Positions 11,307-24,976 are shown, counted from the stretch's first letter. The stretch is 64,000 bases of DNA from Melampsora larici-populina 98AG31 (GCF_000204055.1 NW_006768786.1:538216-602215); one strand, 5' to 3'. Numbers and translations are program-made. Notes: generated by a model not told the origin, from the sequence alone.

Positions 11307-13949
11307 ATGATCAAGAATGGTCCAATCAAATTCAACTCACTTCATCTTATTCAATTCATTTCTACAAAAACAATACCATCTCATCAACATTATCATCAGC
11401 ATCAGCATCAGTACCAGCATTTACATCAACAACTCGAACAACCTAGTAAGTTGATTTGTGATGTTTCTACTTTTCATTTCATGGACTAATTCATCATCAT
11501 TTCTCATTCAGATCTTAATACATTTCAAGCATATCAAGAAAAGCCAACAAGTCCATCATTATCTTTAAAATCCAATTCACCATCATTACCAATTCTTCAA
11601 TCCACTTCTACTTCTACTTCTACTTCCATCATTAATTATCATCAAGACCTCACCTTAAATACGATCACAGAAACCTTAATAAAGTATTTAAACCAAAACA
11701 ATTATTCAGCATTCAAAGAACTTTATTCAAAACATCTTCATACGACCTTTAATTTAAAGAATGGACGTTCAACATTACTTTCGATTTCAAAGATATTTAA
11801 ATCTTTATCAAGATTAGGACAAGGAATGGGATTGATGAGACGGATTATGAAATCATTACATGTTTTAAATTATCCAATCGGATCTGAATCGATTGTACAA
11901 GAGTTTATTGAAATCTTAATTAAATGGGGTAGGTTTGATAGAGCCTTAAATTATTTAAATATGTTTGATTTCGATTCATTAGGTCATCAAGTCTTTAAAC
12001 TCATCAACAACCGATCCGATTCCCAACCGGGTTTTTCGAATCATTCATTGAAATCTAATTTACCACCTAATTTATTTAAAGTCAATCAATTGGTTTGGGA
12101 GAAATTGTTATTGATTTATTTAAAGTTGAATCAAATCGAATTAGTTTTAAAGATCGAAAATGATTTTGGATTAGATGGATCGGTTTGGTCTGATGAATGT
12201 TTAAATCAATTCTTGATGGCTAAAATCATCAAGATTAAACAATCTACTGATTTGAATCAAGTTCAACAAATCCAAAAGTTACATGAATTGATTCAAGCAT
12301 CGGAAGATAGAGTCTCAAGAATTGGAATTAGTCAATCTCATTCAATCCTTAAGTTAAAATACGAGATTTTAGGTTTAGATGAAGTTTTGAAATTGGTTGA
12401 AGTTCAAGAAACTGATCAAAGTTTGATGAGTATGCAAAATATCCTTAGAGCTTGGTTAGATGCCTTGATTGATTCTAATTGCGATAAAGGCTTGATTGAT
12501 CCCATTCAAGTCGGAAATGTATTAATTAGATTAAATGATTTATATCAGTCTAATCAAGAATCGAATTTAATTGAAGAACTCGAATTAGAAAAGTATACGA
12601 GGTATATGAGAGAATGGTTAGAAAAAAAGATACATTTCAACATTCAGAATAGTTTTCAAACCGATTTAAACCTATCTGATGAACCTTTTGATATTTTTAA
12701 AAATCAATCCATCTTGACTATCGATAGGAATCATCCTGAATTAGGTTATCATCAATTAGAAACACTTTTGAATATGGTATACAATTCATCAGATTCGAAT
12801 CAAGATGAACGTTTGAAGAAGAAACCATCAAGCATGATGATATCAGAATTAAGTCGAATCGAATCTATGATAGGATCTTCATCAGAATCAATACGTAAAT
12901 TAATAAGAGAATCGATTATAGATCGAGAATTGAATTTGAGAAGTAATCATTTGATCGGTTTGATTTGGACAAAATTAATTGAAGTCGATTTGATCGGATT
13001 ACTCAATCTTTTAGAACGTGAAATCAAATTTGGTTATAGATTAGTTTTAACAGGTTTATTGATCAGTTTAGTCTTAGGAGGTTTAGTGGCCATCCGAGTA
13101 CCTAAATCGATTCTACTTTCTTTTTCTCAACGACTTCTTGATCAACAAGAACTCAATAATACAACTTTAAAAATCCAAGATCAAGAAGACGATCATGGAC
13201 CTAGAGCGTATTTAAGAGCAGCAAGAGCAGCAGCATCTGTTGGGAATTTCTTTTTGGTGAAAGAATTACATTTAGATTTGATTAATCGGTTTGGACATGA
13301 TGTTTATTGGAATGAAGCATGTGGGATTGATTATTTAACGATGATTGTGGAATCTTTGATGAAATTAAATGAACCGATTGAAGCACATGAAGAGATTTTA
13401 AAGGTTTTCAAACAAAGCAGATTGATTGAAAGTTGGATAAAAGAAGAAGATTTAGTAAACCCACCTCAAAAGGATGAACCTAGGGAGATGATGAATCTTG
13501 GAGGATTTGAAGATTTCATTCATGAAGAAGAAATCAATTGGTATTTTCATCAAAAAGAAGATATGACGAAATTGATTAATAAACTTGAGTATAATTTTAA
13601 TAAGAAAAAGTTTAGGAAAAAACCATCATTGTTAAAGATTTTATTAAGGATTAAGAAGAAATTAGAAATTAAGATTAATAAGATGGAAAGTTTAATTCAA
13701 AATTATTCAACTACTAATCATCAAGAAGATTTTAAAGATGATCATAAGATTATGGTGAATGAAAATGAAAGAAACATTCAATCAATCGATCTTAAAAATG
13801 ATTTTGATTTTGAGAAAGGATTAATTGAGATTAGAAAAAGGTTAAAAGAATTTAAATTAGCTGAAAGTTTAAACCAAGAAGTCATTAAGATTTGGAATAA
13901 GAAATCATCATCATCATCAATTGAAAACAAAACGATTGAAAGATGTTAA
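11307..13949 (+). CDS. Large helical protein, probably mitochondrial and PPR-like, 858 aa
   Basis: Exon 1 (11307-11445) and exon 2 (11512-13949) join across a 66-bp GT-AG intron with a split Asn codon. The first about 45 residues are rich in His, Gln, Ser and basic residues with almost no acids (MIKNGPIKFNSLHLIQFIST), which looks like a mitochondrial presequence. The body is almost entirely alpha-helical, with patterns such as LMRRIMKSLHVLNYPIGSE and WGRFDRALNYLNMF that recall pentatricopeptide or TPR-like repeats of fungal mitochondrial RNA factors, but no repeat is clean enough to name. One hydrophobic stretch (about residues 590-610, LISLVLGGLVAIRV) could be a membrane helix. The C-terminal 120 residues are Lys/Glu-rich coiled-coil-like. 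Function unknown. Confidence 0.75.
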
Positions 13950-15686
13950 AAAATCGGTTTGGTTAATCATTAAAACGAGGTTTTTGGGGGGTGGGTCGGT
14001 GGGTCATTAGATTTGATGTTTTTTTATGGATTTTTTTTCCTTTTTGGGTTTTTGGAAATCATATTTTCATTTTTGGTTTATTCTTTTGATGATGATTTAT
14101 GATCATCATTTCGTCATCCAAGTGGTACTCTATCTTTTTTTCTTGAAATTAGACAAGACAAATCACTCTGATTGTTTATACCCAATTAAATCTGTTATCT
14201 TTAAGCCGCCTGGTGTTCTCTATCACTAGCCTGCGCCATTAGAGTATATTCACACATGTTGTGTTTTGATCAGATGCCCTGAGATGCGAGGCATCTGATC
14301 TGTGAATTTCATGAATCATTTGATAAATGATGATCAAAATCATCAAAAGTTGAAAGATGATGAGTACATAGATATATGGAAAATGCAAAAGTATAAATTA
14401 ATCATCAAATTGATTCTAAATTTGAAATACAGTGAAGGAGCTTTCATGTACAAGTGTGATTTCAATATGAAATTTTACATTTGCAACAACACCTTTCAGA
14501 TAAGATAAGCTTCTGATCAATCATCATATGTGGCAACAAATGAGGTTACCTGCTATATCAGCTCTCTTTCTGGTAACCAAACAATGGCAGAATATACTAA
14601 GCACTTGAATTCTCCTACCCACCAAAAAAAATGGCTTTGTGCAATTCAAGGAAAAAAGAGCAGTCAATGAAAAACCTCTGAGGCAATTATTGCCATTGGG
14701 CCCCTCAACTGCTGATCAAAGAATAGAGACACTACCACTACAACTTCCAGGTCTCTCATCTTTCCTCAGACAAAAGCTTCAGTTCAGTAACAAAAAAATC
14801 TACCCTTGTGTCACTGTCACAGAAGTCTCCGTGATCAGTTTCACATTCCATCTAGATTAAGATCACTCCATGAGAGGTAGGAACTTCTCTACATATTCAA
14901 AGGGAATGGTCCACTTTTGTTTTTGCTACAGTTGCCAGGTGGTTCTGTTTAAAATCATTGCAGATCAGCCTCAGTTGAAATCCAATCACCAAGAAAGTCC
15001 ACAGAAACCTAATTAAAACTTCATTCAAATGATTCTCTAATCAAATCAGAATTTTCATAATCCATACCACATCAATCAATAAACCAATAAAAACTCCAAT
15101 CCACCCATCCAATCCTCAAAACCAAACCCAATTCCCAACCAAAAAATCCTCAAAAATTATATTTCTTATAAACAAAAAAACAAACAAATCAAGATAAAAA
15201 AACAAATCAAGATTGGTTTTTTTTATGAAGAAAAACAAAAACACATTTTAACAAATTGAATGAAGAAAAAAAGAAAATCTATATATGTAGAAATGAATCA
15301 TTAAATTATATCTTCAAAAAATAACAATCAAGCAAGCAAAACCAAAAAAATAAGTATAAAATAAATTCATTGATTTTCCCTTTCTCCCTTTCTCCCTTCT
15401 CCCGTCCCAATCCAATATATATATATATATGTTGATGTTATAATAAGATATATAAAAAACCATTCAAATAATAACTTGAAAAATACCTTTCTAAAGACTT
15501 TTGTAAAAAAAACATTCTCAAACTTAACTTTTTGAACTTTTAAACTGATTCCTTCTTTTTTCCCTTCTCCCCCCCCAAAAAAACCAAACCCAGATCCAAA
15601 TCCAAAAATCCAAAAACCCCAAACCCAAAAAAAAATCCAAGAAAAAAAACCCTTCTTCTATACCTTTCTACTAAAACTTTCAGCTT
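13950..15686. other. Intergenic region with hairpin and homopolymer tracts
   Basis: 1.7 kb between two convergent genes. A perfect 11-bp hairpin (GATCAGATGCC at 14268-14278, inverted at 14290-14300) lies near the left end. From about 15000 the sequence is made of A-runs and CCAAA-type tracts, probably 3' untranslated and spacer DNA of the RAD5-like gene. Short open frames here have no family resemblance. Confidence 0.5.
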
Positions 15687-18600
15687 TCAAAGTTCTTCTT
15701 TAACTTCTTCTTTAACTTCTTCTTTAACTTCTTCTTTAACAACTTCAACACCTTCATTCTTATCACCCTTCATATTATCTTTAAACAAGATACTTAAATC
15801 TTCAACTCTACGTTTAGCCAATTCAGCCTTACTTAAAGTTTGACCTAAACTCATACTAAGAAAGTGCACAGAATCCAAAAAAAAAACATCAAAATCTTTC
15901 CAAAAAAAAATACAATCATCTCAAGACAACTTTTACTTACTTTGCAAGTTCAGTTTTTCGTTTTTGAATCTATCATCGAACCAAATCACCAAATCACCAA
16001 ATCAATCAACAAGAAAAAACACATTCAACGGAACCTCTTCATGTAAGCTTTCTTTACTCACTTCTAACATATTCTGTTCAACTGATCCAGCAATAATATA
16101 CCGAATCATTCGAACCGGTTTAGTTTGTCCAAGCCTATGAACCCGATCGACCGCCTGATTCTCAACCGCAGGATTCCAAAATGGTTCCTAACCAACCAAA
16201 CCCGTTCATCCCATTCCCAGTGTCAAAGAAAATCAAAATCACCACATCAATCCTCTACAAATCTCAACCGAATCCTTTACCAATTCACTTACCATTAAAT
16301 AAACTCGTTGAGCACACGTCAAGTTTAATCCTACCCCACCGGCTCTTAGGCTCACTAATAACACTTCACACTTCGGATCGGTCTTGAGATCTTCCATGGC
16401 TTTGTTTCTTTCAGGTCGACTCATCGTTCCATCTAATCTACCATATCCAATATTAAATTCATCTAGTGCGTCTCCAATCCTAAGAGAAAAAGAAAGAAAG
16501 AGAAAGAAAGAAAAAAACTTCATTAGGATTTTGGCTTTCGATTAAGAAGATGGAAGATGATGTTCAAAACAGACCTGTCTAACATCTTAGTCCATTGACT
16601 AAAGACTACACTCTTCACCACTGATCCTTTACAAGCTTTATAATCATGCTCAGGATCCTCTTCTTCATCATGCCGGTCTTGAACATCAAAGATCATGTTC
16701 AATGGATCATAATTCATCGAAGCTGGATTAGCTTGACTAAACGGTAACAAATCACAAATCAAATGTCGAACTTTAGTACTATGACCATACTCATTCTTTT
16801 CGGTTTCATGATCCCCTCCTTTTGCTTTCCCTTTTCCTTTTGCTTTTGATGATGATGAAGTTTCTGATTTTTGAGGTTGAGGTTCTTCAAGTTTTAAATC
16901 GGTCACTTCAATGATATCTTTAATTGGATCTTTCAAGACTTGAAAACATACTGTACATTCTGCTGATCCTTTTAATAATGGCCATTCTGGACAAACCTCT
17001 TCTCTAAAACATCTTACACAAAACAAATGTTGACATCTAGTCACAACGATCGATTTCAAATTATTATTAGCTGTCCCACCACCACCACATGATGAATCAA
17101 TTTCTTCAAGATTACTTTTGGCTTTCTTCTTATTAGGTCGTTTACTGGGTCTAGAAGAAGACATCTCTTCTAGTTCTTCTGATGGATTTCCAATCATCAA
17201 TTCTTCTCCACATTCACTACACTGTCCTACCCCAGTTTCTCTCATCAAGTTTACCAACTTGATCGAATTTGATTTATTAAGTCCTTCACTTTCGATTTCT
17301 TTCATCAATTGATTCTGTCCTTCTAAAATCTTCATAAACTCATTCCCTGATCTACTTCCTAAACTTTTCCCATCTGAATCCGTCACCAAACCAATATGTG
17401 TACAAATCTGTCGTAATCTTAATAATTCTTGTAAAATCGAACAATAATTCTTTAAAACCGTTTCATCTTTTTGTTGTAATTCAAAGTTCTTTCGACTACG
17501 TTGATGATAAGTTGAATAAAATTTCTTTTCATATTCATCTAATTCTAAATAAACAATCGTATCTCGTTTGGTAGGTAAACTTAAAATCGGTTTTCCATTC
17601 TTATCAATCGAATTCTTTGTTCTTCTTAATGCGATTTGTCTCATGATTAATTTCAGTCTTGAGACTCCTAACTTATCTCCTAATTTGGCTGGTGTACCAA
17701 TATGAGTCGTCCAAAACACTCGATCTGTAAATGGTTCGAGTCTTAAAAAGGCTACTAATGAAAATAAATCGTTGAGTGAGTTTTGTAAAGGTGTACCCGT
17801 AAGACAAACTCGTCTTTCGGCTAAGAGATCACAAGCCGCTCTTGATTGTATAGTAGAGTGTTCCTTGATCATACTAAAGGAAAAATCGAAAAGCTCATCA
17901 GCCCTGATAAACATATTGAAAGTCATGTCACCTTACTTACTGAGCTTCGTCCAGGACGACTCTAAACCATTCGATAGACTGTAAAGGACTAGGAAGTCCA
18001 TCTCCCTTCCTTTTCCGTTTCAGAGGTCTCTTTCGTTTACTGTTTTCATTTGACTCGGTTGCTGTCAACGAATTTCCAGATCCATCTAATTCTTCAATTC
18101 CACCATCACTACTATCTTGAGCAGCACCTTCTTCTTCTTTACGATTCTGTCTAGAATATTCATATCCTAATAATGAATAAGTTGTGATCACTACATCATG
18201 ATCTGCTAAAACTTTGACATCTGTCGTTCGACTGTTACCATGATAAACACAAACACTTAATCCAGCTTGAGTTGAATTTTTCAAAGTCTTTGATGGGATT
18301 TTCCTCACGTGTTCTTCGATTTGACTTTCCCAGTTTTGAACTGTAGATAAAGGACAGATTATCAAGGTAGCTCGTGATTTCATCGTGATCAATCGGTTTC
18401 GATCGATGGTAGCTTCTTTCTTCTTAATTGAACTCTTCGTTTCTTTTGGTCGTTTTTTAGGATTTGAAGTTGATCCTTCAGCTAACCTCGTATGATCTTC
18501 TCCATTAGACATCGATGTGTTCAATTGTTGGATCGATGAAGATGATCCTTCTTGTGGTGGCTGTGATGAAGATGAAGATTGATTATGCTCAAAGGCCCGA

Positions 18601-20319
18601 GCTTGAACTAGGGTAGTAGCCACGAGTGAGATTATCGAGATCGTCTTGCCTAAACCCATATCATCAGCAAGTAACGATCCACGACACTGATTGGGTGTTT
18701 GAATGCCAAGTTGTTCGATCCCTGTGACCACATTAACCCATCCGATATGTCTTCCATAAGAATCACGTGACTTTTTCCATAAACACACCAAATTCGCTTC
18801 ATCGTGATCAAGCTGAGCCTTTCGTTCGTCCGGATCATGTATTACTTTATTGGGTTCGGGTTTGACTTCCTTTGGGGTCTCACGATCTAACATGAAGGAT
18901 AGGGCTTGTTTCTGATGAGCATATAATTTACTCGAAATCAAATCACTCGGTTCGGTTTCATCTAGATCGACACCACTTGCCAACGATTTGAAGACTGCAT
19001 CGACCTGTTCATGTGCATCATAAGTCTTGAATTGAGGAGTTCGAGAACCTAGGAATAAATTGGAAGTTCCATAGGCAGGTCCACCTAAGAGTCTTTGTCG
19101 AATTTGATCGATACCTTCACGCGGTTGAGCTGAATGTGGATTATGATAAGGACATCCCAAGTGCAGATCTGGATCATAGCTAAGTGGATGTTCGAGGACG
19201 ACATTCGAACGAGTAAAATAAGCCCCTATGGCTGAGATCGATTCGGGTGAACAGAAAACCAAGAGTTGTAATGGTAACATGAGTGGATTCTTTTCGCCAC
19301 GTCTGATCACACAACATTCAATATAAAGTTGTCGTCCAAGTGGTTGTGCTCTACGTTTCAACTTGTTTCCTCCTAAACCGTCCGTTTCTATAATTTCATC
19401 ATCATCATCCGATTCTGGAGCTTTCCAACCACCTACGCTAGGACCTCCACTGATCGAATCGATGGGACCTAGTAAAGGTGCAATGACGTTACCGACCTTG
19501 TGTTCGACCATTCCGAATTGTTCATCAGAAGGCGCTAAGAAAGGTTTGAATTAAATGTCAGCTTAGAGAACAAAGGGATCGAATGACAAAGGGAAATTGA
19601 AGATTGATGATGTTGAGTTGATTGATTTGATATGGTTTTTGTAGAGATTAGGACTGACAAAGCACCTTCAACGTCTCATTACCACCATTCGGAGGAAGTC
19701 GTCGAAGTCTAACGGGTAAAGTTTGAGCTCTAGGTTTTCCACCCGGACCAATGATATCTGATTGAAATTCTTTCAAAGGATATAACATTAACACCAAAGA
19801 GCTTAATAAACCTATACAGACTGGTTTATAAGCCGAATTATGAACTTGATTGAATTTAGAATTGGTCGGATTATGATTCGGATGATTGGAGGTAGGTAAA
19901 GAGAAAGTATTTGATCTTGGAGAAGGAGTGAGTGGATAAGAAGTAGGTCCTTGAAAATGATGCGGAATCGAAAGTGACGAAGTTGAAGGAGTTGAATTAG
20001 ATGAATAAGAATTAGAAGATGAAAACAGCTGATGATGATGATGTGGTGAGATGGTTAGTTGTTGTTGACGTTGTGATCTTTGTTCAGCTTGTCTTCTTGC
20101 AGTAGCTTGTAATGCAGCCAATTGTTGTTGCCTTGGACCGTGTCTAAGTTTAAAAGTTGAAGCTAAACCTGATCCTGATCCTGATGCAGCAGTAGAAGTG
20201 GAAGTAGAAGTCGAAGTCGAAGGTTGAAGTGATGAAGATGTTTTTTGATTTGGTTGATCTTGAGTTAAATCGATTATTTTGAGTGGTTGGTTTGATTTGA
20301 TTTGATGTTGATTTGACAT
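15687..20319 (-). CDS. RAD5/RAD16-like SNF2 ATPase with RING finger, 1354 aa
   Basis: Seven exons (19659-20319, 17941-19534, 16575-17873, 16293-16479, 16062-16187, 15941-15969, 15687-15855) join in phase to 4065 nt. Landmarks in order: a Ser/Gln-rich N-terminus; substrate-recognition-like region with AYFTRSNVVLEHPL; Walker A in LLADDMGLGKT (about 513); the DEAH box at about 750, whose His codon is split by intron 2; CLTGTPLQNSLNDLF; a C3HC4 RING with CSEC, CQHLFCVRC and CTVC (about 970-1062); and helicase motifs V-VI in VSLRAGGVGLNLT and QAVDRVHRLGQTKPVR. The order SNF2_N, RING, helicase C is that of RAD5, RAD16, ULS1 and HLTF, nuclear DNA translocases in DNA-damage tolerance or repair. The tail repeats KEEV four times. 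DEAH rather than DEGH argues for RAD16/ULS1-type over strict RAD5. The gene shares a promoter with an Artemis-like nuclease. Confidence 0.9.
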
Positions 20320-20628
20320 TGAGATTGATTGACTTGATTTGAATGTTCACTGAGACTGAGACTGATACTGAGAATGAGGATGAGAATGAGAATGAGTTGA
20401 TATGGTTGAGCCTTGAGGTGTTGTTGTTCTGGTTGATCTTTGCAAACCGTTGACCGTTTGATTGATTGAAATGGTTTGGTTATCGATGTATGTATGTATG
20501 TACTTAATAGGACTTAACCCTTAAGTTCTATTGAAACCCTTGATTAAGTCGTGCTATGTGGCAGTGCTTTAAACTGAACTACAATCGATCGATCGCCTCT
20601 TGATCAGTTTGACTCTTGACCTTATAGG
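20320..20628. promoter_or_regulatory. Bidirectional promoter of two DNA-repair genes
   Basis: 309 bp between the start codons of the SNF2-RING gene and the Artemis-like gene. It contains an imperfect hexamer array (GAGACT/GAGAAT/GAGGAT) at about 20358-20397 and a CTTAAC/CCCTTAAG patch at about 20511-20526. Shared regulation is an inference from geometry. Confidence 0.5.
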
Positions 20629-23123
20629 ATGTCAACATTTGATGGTTATTGTAAGTCAATCAATCAGTTCAGTTCTAATCAAATCAAAACAAGATATACA
20701 ACTGACTATCCATTTCTTTTGTTTTGATTTAGTTAGAGAATTCGATGGATTGATCAGAGCAGATAACTTTACAAAAGATTATAAATCGATTTATCATTCC
20801 AAATCAGTTTTATATCTTTTATCTCATATTCATTCAGATCATACAAACGGTTTAAACACTTTTAATGATCAAGACCTTTTCATTTACTGTTCATTCATCA
20901 CCAAAGAAACTATCTTGAATACAAAAACATTCAATCAAAGATATCCTTTAAAATCAACATCACCATCCAAGAAATCAAAAGAATATAAATTTGAAAATCT
21001 ACAACAACATCCTTTCTTAAAAGCTATATCATTAAGAAAACCAACTGAAATCATCCTAAAACCTACTGAAAATCCAGATGAAAATCAAACATGTTGTATC
21101 ACTCTATTCGATGCTAATCATTGTCCTGGTTCAGTCATGTTTTTAATTCAAATGTGGAATAAATCAGTTTTATATACCGGTGATATTAGAGCTGAACCTT
21201 GGTGGATCGAATCTTTAACCAAAGAATCAATCTTGGCTCCTTTTCTTGACTTTAATCATGCTCATCAGTTTAGCAATCATCATCATAATCGAATCAAATT
21301 GGATAATATTTATTTGGATACTTCAGGTTTGGTGTATAAGAAAGACGTCTTAACAAAGGTATTCTTTTCTTCTCAGTTAAGGTTTGAATGGTAACCGTTT
21401 TGACGCCACTTTTTGTCTCTTTTTCGGAGTTAGGAACAAGCTATTCTTTCCACACTTCGATTGATGTCTTTTTATCCTGATGATACGATTTTCTTTATCA
21501 ATACTTGGACATGGGGTTGGGAAGAATTATTAGAAAGGATTTCAATTCATTTTCAAACTTTAGTAAGTCAAACCCATTCATTCACTTTACTTAAACTCTA
21601 AGATGTAATATAGGACGATTTGGTAATCTTTTTTCGATCGATGGATTAGATTCATGTAGATCAATACAAATTTGATCTATACACACTTCCAAATTTCGAA
21701 AAACATTATCCATTACTAACCACTTCGATCACCTTGGATTGCAAATCGACTAGGTTTCATGCATGTGAAAGAAAACAAAGATGTGAAGAATGTGAAGATG
21801 AAAGATACCTAAATCAATATTGTCCAGACCATCTTCAGAACGGTATGAAAGAAAGAAAACCGTTTGGAAGAGTGGTGACGGTGAATCCAATGGAAATTGA
21901 TGAGAAGAAATGGTCAAGTATCAAAGTTCAACTTGAAGGTGAAATTAAATTGGCTATTGAAGAAGAAAAGAATGGGGTACTAGAGAATGATTTGTGGCCA
22001 ACTCTGATAGTAAGGAAGGATTCATGATCAACTTTTGATTTCTTTTGATTTCATTCAAACTGAAGTATTGTTATTTTGGTTTCTTAAGATTTCTCCATTC
22101 ACTCGACACTCATCTTTCAAAGAATTACATAAACTAGTTTCGATTTTCAAACCCAAAACATTATTTCCAAACACAACCCAACCAAGTAAAGGGTTTATCG
22201 AATACCATTTATTACCAATCTTATTCCGATCAGTTTTGTCAGAAGGATCCATCGAAAGATTAGAACAAGAAGTCCAAGAATACATTGATCAGTATTCCAA
22301 ACAAATCGGAAGTTTAATGATCATTGAATCTCAAGTGATTCATGATTTAATGGAATCTTTACCTCGCACGTTTTCACAATTTCATTCTGGAGATCATCAA
22401 GATCATGGTCATAGTAAACCAATGGAAATGAAGGTGGATGAGATTTTTGAAAAGTTTGATGAGTTGGATGTAACAGATGAAGTGTTTGTGGAAACGTTTT
22501 TGAATGATGAAGAAGAAAAACAACAAACGATTTCACTTTTGAATTCGATTGGATCTCAAGATAAAACTATCCAAGATGATCAATCAATGTCGAATGGGTT
22601 TAATTCAAAGGATTTCTTATCGAGCGGGATGATTGATTTAACTAAACATGATGATCATCCATTGACTTCTTCAACGAACAAATCCGATCGAACTGATCCT
22701 AAACGAAGTATGATTGAAGAAACCCAAGACGATCACCCCAAAAAATCAAAACTTACCTTTAAAGAGACCACTAACCAATCCACACCACCACCAAGACTCA
22801 CCAATTCTACTCAACCAAACTTATCAGAAAATGATCATCATGATGAATCAAATTCCGAAGAATTCGCCGTTCATCCGTTTTATACATCTGATTCAATTAA
22901 TCAAAAATTAACAAACTTATCAATCCAAGTCAATGAAGTCAATCAAAGATGGTTAAAATCATTAAATGATTTACAACTTGATTTAACATGTGATTTAGAA
23001 GAAAGTTTAGTTTATCAATCTCTCGCCTTTCAAAATGGTTTGGTTGATTTGATTTTGATTAGTAAAGAACTTAATCACCTTAAATTGTTTATCATTGATT
23101 TCATTCATCAAATTTATTCTTAA
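20629..23123 (+). CDS. SNM1/Artemis-like beta-CASP nuclease, 723 aa
   Basis: Exons 20629-20650, 20733-21358, 21434-21562, 21650-22009 and 22089-23123 join in phase (2172 nt). The 22-nt first exon gives MSTFDGY, and together with exon 2 it resembles the Artemis N-terminus. Metallo-beta-lactamase motifs: LSHIHSDH (HxHxDH, about residues 37-44), DANHCPGSVMF and YTGDIR; the beta-CASP part includes INTWTWGWEE and SPFTRHSSFKELHKLV followed by a Pro-containing KPKTLFPNT. A Cys-rich insert (CERKQRCEECEDERYLNQYC) sits between catalytic parts and could bind metal. The C-terminal half (about 460-723) is acidic and Ser/Asp-rich without recognised domain. SNM1-family enzymes trim DNA ends at crosslinks and breaks. 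Whether it is Pso2-like or Artemis-like in role is open; N-terminal layout favours Artemis. Confidence 0.85.
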
Positions 23124-23666
23124 TCTTTCTTTTCTTTTCAATTGTTGTTTTAGTAAACCATGTAAAAAGCCTTTTTCTTTTCAGAAACTGGATTGTTGTA
23201 AAACTTTGTATACTTTCAAATTCAACGAGTGAATAGTAATCAAACTCATAGCAAAACACCCATTCAATATAATCTCTTGTATATATGTAGACCAAGCGCC
23301 AAAGAAAGAGTCAAGAATAAGACGTCGGAAAGCGATAGACTTTAATTGTCATTTGTATCTTACTCAAAGTCTTTGTATGTAGATCAAGTTTAGAAATCAA
23401 GAAGAATATTTGATAAAACAAGAATTGATAAAACTAACATACAATCATACATTTATAAAAGACTTGCTACCTGGTTCTACACAGGATATTATATATAGAT
23501 GGGGATTTTTCAAAAATGTAAAAAAAAGATAAATTATTCAAAGCCCTTTATGGTTTTTTGGTTGCCCATCTTCGAATCAATCCTTCACTAATAAACCAAA
23601 AAAAAACCAAAAAAAACCCATTAGTGATGCTCCAAACTTGAGAATTAGTAAAAGAAAACAACTCAA
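23124..23666. other. Convergent intergenic spacer
   Basis: 543 bp between the 3' ends of the nuclease and carrier genes. AT-rich with A-runs. Likely the two 3' untranslated regions. Nothing else recognised. Confidence 0.5.
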
Positions 23667-24976
23667 CTAAATTGACCATCCGATAGCCGAACTCAAACCT
23701 TTTCTAATTAATCTAAGACTAGACCCACGAAAGAACAATTTCCAATTCTTTGCATGATTGTCATCCAAGATTAATTTAATAGATTGAAACAAATTTAGAT
23801 AAAGTTTAGGTTTTAATTGTTGTTGAGTTTTAATAAAATCAAATGGAGTCGTAATCAATGTAGCCAAACTTGCACCTAATGTTGCAGAGATCATATGGAT
23901 CAAAGTCGGATTTGATGAGATGATCAATGGGGTGGTAGAGGATTGTAGAATCGATTTAGATTTTTCGTAGGTTGAGACAAATAAACCGGCAAAGGGTGCG
24001 TCTCTGATCATCGTGGGTACAAAGCCTCTCCAGAGTCCTTTTAATCCGTTTTGTTTGACTACATCAACGAAGGCTGATCTGATGGATTGATATGAATAGA
24101 GACTAGACTATGATTCAAAACACAAAGGATTCATCAGTATAGGATACAATCTTTACAAATACTCAATCAAGCGGAAACAGTATAAAATGTACTAGCTTCA
24201 AATCGAGTTTTAACCACTGTGATCGGCATCAATAAGAACCCAACAGCAGTACGAGCCATCATTCCAGCAGCCAAATCTCCAGCAGCTGAAAGTCTTGGTA
24301 AGATGGTCACATTTGAATGGGTTAACTGATTCGAAGGATTTGAATGAAGATGCGAAAGTTGTGGGATGGTGGTCATAAACCTTCTTAATTCGGCTAAACT
24401 AAAAAAATATAATGCTACGCCTGGTACATTCCTAAAATCAAAGTAAGATCGGTTTGAACGTTCGATCTTGATGAATTCAGATCTTGAATGTTTGGTTTTA
24501 AAGGAAACTTGGTATTGACCTTGCAATTGTAGGTGTCATTCCACGCCAAAGACCTATTAATCCATCTTGTTGAATCACTCTAGACGTTAAGCCAAATACA
24601 TTAGACCTATTAACCCAACCAAAGAAGAGTTCAAAGTCAAAAGAAACATGAACAAAAGATTAGTTATCTTAGACAATCAAACGAAAGAAGAAACAGAAAT
24701 TTGTTTTATACCAAAGTAATGAAGAATGTAGAATACCTTGGTAATGGTATCATTCCAGATTGACCTTGTTGCATCCTAGTTTTAATCACTGTAAAACCCA
24801 AAACCAATCAAATTTCTTTCAATTAGATTTCAAAAAAAAACTTTCAAACGGAATTCGTTTAAGAATCACTAACAATCTAAAGGTTGAAGTAAGACACATG
24901 ATGCAAAACCTGAAGCTGCACCTGAAAGTAAGTGTAATGAGACTGGTGGTAAATTGAAGTTATTATGATGGGTCAT
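23667..24976 (-). CDS. HEM25: Mitochondrial glycine carrier, SLC25A38/HEM25-like, 311 aa
   Basis: Exons, in transcript order, are 24874-24976, 24737-24788, 24520-24606, 24179-24431 and 23667-24107 (936 nt, in phase). Three mitochondrial-carrier repeats carry the PX[D/S/T]XX[K/R] signatures QPLDLIKTR, MPITVVKTR and TPFDFIKTQ. VPGVALYFFSLAELR, ARTAVGFLLMP and MIRDAPFAGLFVSTYEKSK are typical of the SLC25A38/Hem25 branch, which imports glycine into mitochondria for 5-aminolevulinate and haem synthesis. Length fits. The chosen ATG gives MTHHNNFNLPPVSLHLLSGAASG; the frame stays open upstream to an acceptor-like TCTATAG at about 25050, so an extra 5' exon is possible. The exon 4/5 junction relies on donor GTTTCC, which is weak. 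Confidence 0.85.

Noticed and set aside
14639..14860. 73-codon frame in the 13950-15686 spacer
   Set aside because: No family match, no splice partners and unusual composition; treated as chance.
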